A stretch of DNA of 13,929 nt, taken from NCBI GenBank assembly GCA_016987375.1, contig PJRA01000519.1, positions 616,879 to 630,807 on the forward strand, read 5' to 3'. The notes below the pieces were generated by a model. It searched no databases, was not told where the DNA came from, and saw only the letters and a list, made by a program, of their open reading frames with translations. Position 1 is the stretch's first letter. Each line of letters starts with the position of its first letter. This DNA is from Brachionus koreanus (taxonomy: Eukaryota; Rotifera; Eurotatoria; Ploima; Brachionidae). Shown in pieces: positions 8,044-13,929 of the stretch. The translations under genes were made by a program, and so were the position numbers.

Positions 8044-8147
8044 AGAGCCTTCAAAACCAGCTGAGGATAGAGAAATCTTCAAAATAACTATGCAACAAAG
8101 GGCCCATGTTTAAACCTCTTTCATCAAAAAATGGGTTTCGACTGGAT
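8044..8147 (+). mobile_element. SINE copy C: middle portion, plus orientation
   Basis: It matches the reverse complement of copy A from the B-box (ttcaaaaccagctgagg) through atcttcaaaat, gcccatgttt-aaacc and ctttcatcaaaaaatggg to tttcgactgg. The tRNA-like head and the 3' end are missing. It starts right after the LINE tail. SINE copy B2 stops at about the point where copy C starts, and both contain ttcaaaacc, so the LINE may have landed inside one SINE. Sequence divergence after that shared block makes this only a possibility. Confidence 0.65.
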
Positions 8148-8243
8148 AATAACTGCATTGCTAATAAAATAATTAAAATAGATCTAATTCATGACCATAT
8201 AGTTTTAACGATAAGTGTTAGCACGTTTTGATTATATACGTGA

Positions 8244-8462
8244 ATTCCGATTCTGCCAGCATACTCTCCTGATAAATGAAGACAAAGCCATCTTGAAATT
8301 GCTTTGGATTTTTTACTCTCTTCTTTTCAACAAAATGTTCAAAACTTTAATTATCGATTAGTCAAACATTTCTTTAGATTGTCAATGCATCGAATATATT
8401 TCAAATATATTATAAATGTTCCAACTGATAAACAGTTATTCAATTACCTGCAACATCAATAG
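8244..8462 (+). pseudogene. Relic of a DDE transposase C-terminus (Tc1/mariner-like)
   Basis: One frame reads IPILPAYSPDK, a TGA at 8277-8279, and then 60 further codons (RQSHLEIALDFLLSSFQQ onward) to TAG 8460-8462. IPxLPAYSPD is the start of the hallmark block of Tc1/mariner and related DDE transposases, which usually continues LNPIE with the last catalytic acid. Here the next residue is lysine and then a stop, so that part is gone. The remainder is open but not clearly recognisable. The piece is short and the call rests mostly on the PAYSPD motif. Confidence 0.35.
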
Positions 8463-9148
8463 AAAGGTTCGAATAAAATGAATTTTGCACAATTAAATGA
8501 ATGATGTCATAGAAATTTGTTTAAAAATTTTTTTATTATTTTACTTTATTCAAAATATAATTTTTTTTATTTTACTCAAATAATTCTTTACTTGCTTAAT
8601 AAATTTTTTATTGAAATTTTATTTTTTCATTTTATTTAAAAGTAAATAAATATTAAAATAAAAATTGTTATCGTTTAAGAAATTTCGTAACTCTTATTTA
8701 GTAATTTTAGAGGCCAAAAATAATTAATAAATGAGTCCAAAGTAGTAATTACATATCCCATAATGGATTAACTATTGAGTCCAAAATAATTATCAGCCCG
8801 TTTCAATAATAGAATGAGCCAATTTAAATTATTCCCTAAAATTAATCGCAAAAACTTTTCTAATAAAAATTTATTTAAATAAAATGAAGAAATTTTTTAA
8901 AATGACGTGATAAACTTAAATTGGAATATATTTAAACAATCTCCAAAAATTTTTGATCACTAAATTAAATTTTTTTTGATAACTTAAAATAATTAAATGA
9001 TCTCCTATTTTAATAAAAATGATAGCAGAAATAATGATTTGATCTTCAAATTTTATTTTTTTAATCTTTATTTTATTAAGAAAAAAAAATAAAAGTTAGT
9101 AATAAAAATAGAAAATTTCAAAAAAAATATAAATGTAAGAAAATTTTA
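8463..9148. other. Intergenic AT-rich DNA with a weak tandem repeat
   Basis: No coding or RNA gene is seen. Around 8711-8835 there are about four degenerate units of roughly 40 bases. The clearest starts are tgagtccaaa at 8732, tgagtccaaa at 8776 and tgagcc at 8815. The rest is homopolymer-rich A/T sequence. Confidence 0.4.
8711..8835. repeat. Degenerate tandem repeat, unit about 40 bp
   Basis: Units begin near 8711 (ggccaaaaataatta), 8732 (tgagtccaaagtagtaatta), 8776 (tgagtccaaaataatta) and 8815 (tgagccaatttaaatta). Each has a GC-bearing start followed by an A/T block. Spacing is 21, 44 and 39 bases, so the repeat is irregular and old. Confidence 0.35.
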
Positions 9149-9547
9149 TTAATTTTTTTTGGGCCGATCTCTTCTTTTAATGACTTCAGATATCTTTTCA
9201 ACTTCATTAATAGTATCTTTCTCAATCGTTTTTGCTTGGACAACCCTTGTTGAATTTTTTTTTGCAATTTGAATTGGAATTTGAATTTTAATGTACTTAT
9301 TTCTTACAGCTAAAGCTATTCATTCTAGGTTCATCAACTTTTCATATTTGTTGAATTAAGTTATAAAGCTGGATTCTTTTGGAATAGTGATATTTGAATT
9401 TGTCGCTTTTAAATCGTTTAAATTTTATAAAATATTTTTTGGCATACAATTTAATTTTGAAAGTTTCTTTATTTCTTTATTTGTTTCCTTGTTGATACCA
9501 TTTGTATTTACATTTAAGTTGATTTCATCATGATCATTGGAGAGCAT
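9149..9547 (-). pseudogene. Decayed ORF with AT-hook-like C-terminus
   Basis: On the minus strand, one frame runs from ATG 9547 (MLSNDHDEINLNVN) to a terminal TAA at 9149-9151. It has only three internal stops over 133 codons, one at 9425-9427. The last 60 codons are open and read like protein, with a charged helix (KDTINEVEKISEVIKRR) and then RDRPKKN. That ending resembles an AT-hook (RGRP) with Gly changed to Asp. The consistent single frame and residual codon character suggest a dead gene. A 50-nt intron could remove the first stop but not the second. It shares its AT-hook-type ending with the relic at 4942-5176, so the two may come from the same transposon class. No family is identified. 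Confidence 0.35.
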
Positions 9548-9862
9548 TCAATTCTGCTGATAACATAAAACATATGATATAGCTTAAAATTTTAGAATTA
9601 CACAGATTCTACAAAATAAAAAATATCTAATCTTTGATAAAAAAAGCGTAAACATAATACATTTCCTATTTTCGCAAGTAGCAATCATTGCAGTCTTTTG
9701 ATTAATCTTAAATTTGAATTGAAATAAATTTAATAAATATAATAAATATTAAGATTTATCAATATTAATATGAAGATTTTTTATACAAATACTAAATTAA
9801 AAAAAAATTATTACATAATAGGTAAAATTTAATACTAAAATTTTGAAAAAAAAATTTTTAAT
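9548..9862. other. Spacer downstream of the LRAT-like gene
   Basis: A/T-rich sequence with no gene seen. It lies 3' of the minus-strand LRAT-like gene and must contain its 3' untranslated region. An AATAAA-type motif overlaps that gene's stop codon (minus strand, around 9862-9869), and several more TTTATT motifs occur here, so the poly(A) site cannot be placed. Confidence 0.4.
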
Positions 9863-10693
9863 TTATTTATTTGCCAAGTTAAGGCTACTGAAAAATTTCT
9901 CCAACAAATATTCTTTGGCCTCATCCGAAGAGTATTTCGATCCATTTTTGCTGTTAGTGGCAAAATCAATATCAGACTTGTTTATATTAAATCTGCACCA
10001 CATGCAAAAATTTTTCTCTGACGAAAACATCTTGGAATATTTGCGCTGATTTTCATAGGCTCTTCGCGCTTTTTTTAGCGTTTCATAAATCGGCAAAGCA
10101 ATTAGCCGTCTTTCCATATCCTTGTTGATAAAAATATAATTTGATTTGGCTATTCTCCAATATGATTCATACACAATAGCTCGATTTTTAGCATCAAATC
10201 TCATTATCTTGCTATTGCCCATGTACAGGGCCCACCTAACATTATTCTGACTTTCCAAGTCTGACTCATCTTTCACATATTCGATTAGATCACCCTCAAT
10301 CAGCATACTCAGACATGTCTGATTTCTTTCTATGCGTTTTAGAGCTCTCTGACTGAATTTCTGATTGTCTATTTGATTAATAAGATTTTCTAGAGTCGAA
10401 TCAAAATGAGGATCATCGTACAAATAAGCATTTTTCTCATACTTGCTTAGCTCGTACTCTTCAGATGTGCTTTGCTCTTCTTCATCTGTTCCGATATGGT
10501 CAGTCTCCGAGTCCGATTCGTAGTCATTATAGTAAACAGTTGGTTTTTGGTAAATAAAAGACTTTCTGCGAGGCACAGTGCTGTAAATTACTTGACTACT
10601 GGGCGAGTTAAGGGTCTTAAAATTGGAATATGATGAAAAATAATTAAGAGTTTGTGGGTTAGATTCCAAATATGGCTGATATGAGTGGTACAT
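9863..10693 (-). CDS. LRAT-domain protein, LRATD (FAM84)-like, probable pseudoenzyme
   Basis: A complete single-exon ORF of 276 residues runs from ATG 10693 to TAA 9863-9865. Residues 1-55 are Tyr/Ser-rich and likely disordered, and 57-74 are strongly acidic. The LRAT/NlpC-P60-type domain covers about 130-240. It has LIEGDLIEYV (131-140), RWALYMG (153-159), KIMRF (162-166), and NFCMWCRF (228-235). In active LRAT and HRASLS enzymes the second block starts with a catalytic His, the third carries a second His, and the last contains Asn-Cys-Glu-His-Phe with the nucleophilic Cys. Here those three positions read Arg153, Arg165 and Glu226, so acyl transfer by the usual mechanism looks lost. The W-C-R-F end and acidic N-region are closest to the LRATD1/2 (FAM84) branch. 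Cys230 or Cys233 as a displaced nucleophile is possible but less likely. Cellular role is unknown. Confidence 0.75.
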   Translation of the reverse strand: MYHSYQPYLESNPQTLNYFSSYSNFKTLNSPSSQVIYSTVPRRKSFIYQKPTVYYNDYESDSETDHIGTDEEEQSTSEEYELSKYEKNAYLYDDPHFDSTLENLINQIDNQKFSQRALKRIERNQTCLSMLIEGDLIEYVKDESDLESQNNVRWALYMGNSKIMRFDAKNRAIVYESYWRIAKSNYIFINKDMERRLIALPIYETLKKARRAYENQRKYSKMFSSEKNFCMWCRFNINKSDIDFATNSKNGSKYSSDEAKEYLLEKFFSSLNLANK

Positions 10694-11246
10694 GATTAAA
10701 ATAGTTTTATCTAAATGAAAGAGTGAAATGCTTGGCTAAAAAATATTTCAAAATAATGACATAATTTGGCGAGCTTTGAAAACGAGAAAAATACTTTAAT
10801 TAATTTTTTAATTGTCAAGGTAGGCTTAAGATGAAGAGGGCGCAAGTAGGTACAATTAGATTTTTTTAGAAATGCTTGAAAGAGCTTATTTAAGAGACTA
10901 CCAATTTAGATGCATATTTTTTTTTCTAACTAGGACTCGGTCGACACATCTTTTTTAAAGAAATTCAAATGGTAATTTAATAGCTAGCTTTTAATAAATT
11001 TAATAAATTTTAAATAAAATTTTGCTTTTATTTTCTTCATCCTTATTTTCACAAAAATTAGAAAAACATTTTAAATTTTATCAATTGCTTTTAATTTTTT
11101 TTAAATTTTATTCGTAAAATTGTTAAAAATGTTTTTTTAAAAAAATTTAAAAAAAACGGCACAAAATTACACAAAAAGTCTAAAAATATGAAAATGAAAA
11201 AATCTAAAATTATTTTCATTTTGCCAAAAAAAACTATTTTCTGAAC
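10694..11246. other. Upstream flank of the LRAT-like gene; AT-rich, one small hairpin
   Basis: The promoter of the minus-strand LRAT-like gene should lie in the first few hundred bases; no TATA or initiator can be called. A perfect 10-bp stem (aaaatgaaaa at 11191-11200, ttttcatttt at 11213-11222) is present. No coding sequence is seen. Confidence 0.4.
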
Positions 11247-11343
11247 AAAAAATTTTTTTTAATTAATAAATTAATTAATTTATTTAATTTATTTATTTAA
11301 TTTAATTATATTTATTAAATTAATTTATTTAAATTAATAAAAT
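11247..11343. repeat. A/T-only low-complexity tract, 97 bp
   Basis: Every base from 11247 to 11343 is A or T, with repeated attaatta and atttattta motifs that pair with each other in several registers. It is low-complexity sequence, perhaps a matrix-attachment or slippage-prone region, with no coding content. Confidence 0.7.
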
Positions 11344-11838
11344 GAGAAAAATTAACCAACTATCAATGATTCATATTTTCTCAGATGAATCAAATGAAAA
11401 AATTAAGTTTAAAAAAATATGATTTTTTTTATAAAATTTTCAATTGTGAAAAAAAAACATAATAAACTAAATTATTGACAATATTTTAATAGTTATATTT
11501 TAAATCTTGTCCGTTTATTTTTGAATTTCAAATTCTAAGCCTTTCTTTGCTCTATTTGAAACAATTCATGCATTAATTCAAAAATTACATACCACAGATA
11601 GCGTAAATATGATGCTTCAAAAGAAAATTTTTAAGTCGATTCTTTTTGAAATTAAAATTTTAATTATTAAAACCATGATATTTTTGATAAAATTTAATTT
11701 TTTGCCCTTTTAAAAAAAACAAATATTTATACTTCTTTTTTTTTATTAAATAAAAAACTTTTTAATTATTTTTTAAATGTATAAAAAAAAAATCCATTTA
11801 GCATTTCCTAATTCTAAAAGATTAATTCTAATTTTTGA

Positions 11839-11991
11839 AATTTTAGTCCAATTTTAATACTGTTTCGCAAAATTCCAGAGTTGTATCAACAGTTGAATTT
11901 TGCAGAGCCAATTTTCGTCTTTACTTTGGAAAGCTTTAGGGAGTTATTAAAACCTCTATTTAAAAAATTGAAAGTTAAATGTTTTTTTTAA
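11839..11991 (+). pseudogene. Fragment resembling the N-terminal part of a Harbinger/HARBI1-type protein
   Basis: A frame of 50 codons without an ATG runs from after TGA 11836 to TAA 11989-11991. It contains LFRKIPELYQQLNF, then FVFTLESFRELLKPLFKKL. The pattern of LY, then a hydrophobic segment, then F-x(2-3)-S/T-F-x-ELL-x(3)-L resembles the helical region preceding the DDE domain in HARBI1/ALP1-like (DDE_Tnp_4) proteins. An acceptor (ttttag, 11841-11846) and a donor (gttaaa at 11974) are positioned so that it could be an internal exon, but no partner exon is found on either side. It is a relic or an orphan exon, and the family call is tentative. Confidence 0.3.
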
Positions 11992-13929
11992 TAAGAATAA
12001 AATTTTAATATTTTATTTTAAAAATATTTTAAATCTTTCATAGATTTCAAAAAGTTTTTTCTTTCTATGTGCCATTCTTTATTTCTTAGAGACAATATGT
12101 CAAGTTTTAATTTTCTAGTCTTAAATACTCGATTTTGTCACGTTTCTCTATTGTACATATCAATTCTAAAAATAATTTACATTAAATTTCTGCTTAAAGA
12201 GAATAAAACTTGAGATACTCTATAAAATCCTGAATATTAATTACATTTTAGATTCTTTAGACTGATAGCTTTGCTTTTAGCTCAAAACAGTAATAAAATA
12301 TAGAATAAATAAAAGATGAATTTAAGGATAAATTCAAAATATTTTAAGAACATTGAAAGAATTTTATAGTGAATTAATTTGACTTGTATACAGATCCCAG
12401 AAAAAAAATCATTTGGTATGACAAAGTCAGATCTTGAATTTTTAATAAATAAAACTGTTTATACCTTTATATAAAATCATGATTTTACAATCTAAATAAA
12501 TCAATAATCATGTTTGATTTTTAAAATAAATTTAAAAAAAATATAAAGAAAACAAAATTTTAAAATTCAAATATTTGCTTTTTGAGTAAAGAGTGAAATT
12601 TTTAAAAAAGCTTCACATGGCCTTGTTGCTTTTAATTAAAAAGTAAAATTAAAATATTTTCTCATAAAAAAAATTGGTAATAGTTATTTCAAATTGAGCA
12701 CAATTTTCCTTACCAACAAAATAATTTTGTTATAATTCTGAGCCTTTGTCATAATTAAATATTTTGATCTGTTTTTAAGTAAGAGTATGATTTTTTTAAA
12801 CTTAAATGAAATTAAATATTGTGCTATTTGAAAGAAATTTTACTATGTAATATTTTAAGTAATTTGCTTCAAAATAAATGATAACTCTTATGTTAAAAAA
12901 CTAAACTGTATTCAAAATATTTAGAATTTTTGAAAAAAATAAAAAAAGAATGGTTCGATTCTATGACTTGAGCCAATATTTTTTTAACTAACCTAACCCT
13001 AAACCTTTTGTCGAATTTTTCGAATTTAGCTTTCTTTACCAAACATTTATTAAAAAAAGAATCAATATGCCATACATATTTTATTTTAAAAATCGAAAAT
13101 TATTCAATTAAGATTTTAAAATTTAATTCAGCTGTGGATTAAAAATTAATCCTATCATGAATATATTAATTGTATGAAAAGGTTTATGAGACGTACCGTA
13201 TTCAATTGCAAATCAGTCTCGCTAAATAATATCATAATCAAAGAATTAAGAACCCTAATTGACAAAAATTCAAATTAAATTATCCATGAATAAAATTTTG
13301 ATGATCATTGAAAGTTCTTTATCCATTCTGTTGAAAAGAATTCATGAAGACATAATGAAGCCAAAAACAAAATTTTTATTTTCACATAAATTTTTATCTT
13401 TAAAAAATTAGGTAAAAATTATATTTAAATTAATTTTTTAATATTTGTGACTTTTCTGACATATTATAAAAAATAAAAAATAATTCTTTTTCTTTATTTT
13501 TTGTGTATTTAAAATTATTAAAAATTGTGTAATTGATTTAAATGGCTTTATGAGAATTTCTTACATTGTTATTAAATTATATAACGGGTGTTAAAAAGTT
13601 TGATTTAGCCAAATTTTGTACAATTATTTAATATCATCTAATAATTAAAAAAGTTTAGAATCCAATTTTTAGGATTCTTTTTCAACAGAAACAGGCCATC
13701 TGTAACATCTTAACCTAAAAATGATGAGTATCCTTTGATGTTTTTATAGTTAATGTATTTGTCTAATAGTATATTATTTTTTGTCATAACGACAGTCCAA
13801 ATAATTTCATAAAATCAATAAATCTTATACTAATATTAAGCTTAAGTTTAGGCTTTGGATAAAACATGATTTTAATATATTTTTTGATATGCATTATCAA
13901 TATTTAAAAAAAAAAAACTTTATAAAAAG
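11992..13929. other. Long AT-rich region, no gene recognised
   Basis: Almost 2 kb of A/T-rich sequence with stops in all frames. Two short open stretches were considered. One is a 63-codon frame with no stop at 12022-12213 (hydrophobic, ATG at 12070). The other is an exon-like piece after ttgtatacag ending at TAA 12472-12474. Neither shows a motif. A 7-bp hairpin (agaatcc/ggattct) lies at 13657-13678. A telomere-like ctaacctaaccctaaacc lies at 12988-13005. Confidence 0.5.

Noticed and set aside
9843..10049. 68-codon plus-strand ORF
   Set aside because: It is the antisense shadow of the C-terminal end of the LRAT-like gene.
12022..12213. 63-codon open frame, hydrophobic
   Set aside because: No motif, codon use matches the background, and frames of this length are expected by chance in 14 kb of six-frame sequence.
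12394..12474. Exon-like stretch after ttgtatacag (IPEKKSFGMTKSDLEF onward)
   Set aside because: It has a plausible acceptor but only 26 codons, no partner exon and no recognisable family.
12945..12980. tRNA-like B-box ggttcgattct near 12951
   Set aside because: A weak T-arm can be drawn, but no A-box, D-arm or anticodon arm lies upstream.
12988..13005. Telomere-like ctaacctaaccctaaacc
   Set aside because: It has at most two and a half irregular units. Too short to call an interstitial telomere.
1..13929. CRISPR arrays, rRNA genes, bacterial operons or promoters
   Set aside because: None is present. Spliced genes, base composition and repeat types all indicate a eukaryotic nuclear genome.

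Overview
The window looks like AT-rich nuclear DNA from an invertebrate animal. Introns are very short (46 to 198 nt) with GT-AG borders. Two genes belong to animal families: a CERT-like START domain and an LRAT/LRATD-like protein. Everything else is intergenic AT-rich sequence and worn transposon remains. A monogonont rotifer such as Brachionus would fit the base composition, intron size and transposon style. That is an inference from general knowledge, not something the sequence proves.

Layout, left to right. At 1-216 the minus strand carries the first 72 codons of a gene that runs off the left edge; its N-terminus resembles the stonustoxin-like (SNTX) family. From 217 to 2733 there is AT-rich DNA with repeat-like islands, a strong 42-bp-stem foldback at 1574-1677, and an isolated 28-codon ORF at 844. 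Positions 2734-3810 (+) hold four exons of a CERT-type START domain with all splice sites intact, but no upstream PH or FFAT exons can be seen. From 3980 to 6111 there are several decayed pieces: a FAR1/ZSWIM-like N-terminal domain plus a LIM-like half zinc finger (4056-4460, +), an AT-hook tail (4942-5176, -) and a FLYWCH-like zinc finger fragment (5650-6111, -). Pieces of a tRNA-headed SINE are scattered among them and appear in both orientations.

Positions 6326-8041 are a 5'-truncated Jockey/CR1-like LINE. It keeps most of its reverse transcriptase, carries one in-frame stop and two frameshifts, and ends in an (AAAT)n tail. A further SINE piece lies directly against that tail, followed by a short relic resembling the end of a Tc1/mariner transposase (8244-8462). 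Positions 9149-9547 (-) hold another decayed ORF ending in an AT-hook-like motif. Positions 9863-10693 (-) hold the only complete single-exon gene: a 276-residue LRAT-fold protein whose three catalytic positions all appear to be substituted. From 10694 to the right edge the DNA is very AT-rich, with one 50-codon fragment (11839-11991, +) resembling the N-terminal part of a Harbinger transposase.

There is no operon or pathway cluster. The two likely living host genes (START and LRAT-like) are unrelated neighbours separated by a transposon graveyard. The most interesting points are the substituted catalytic or ligand-binding residues in both genes, the apparent lack of an N-terminus for the START gene, the SINE family pieced together from its copies here, and the long foldback.
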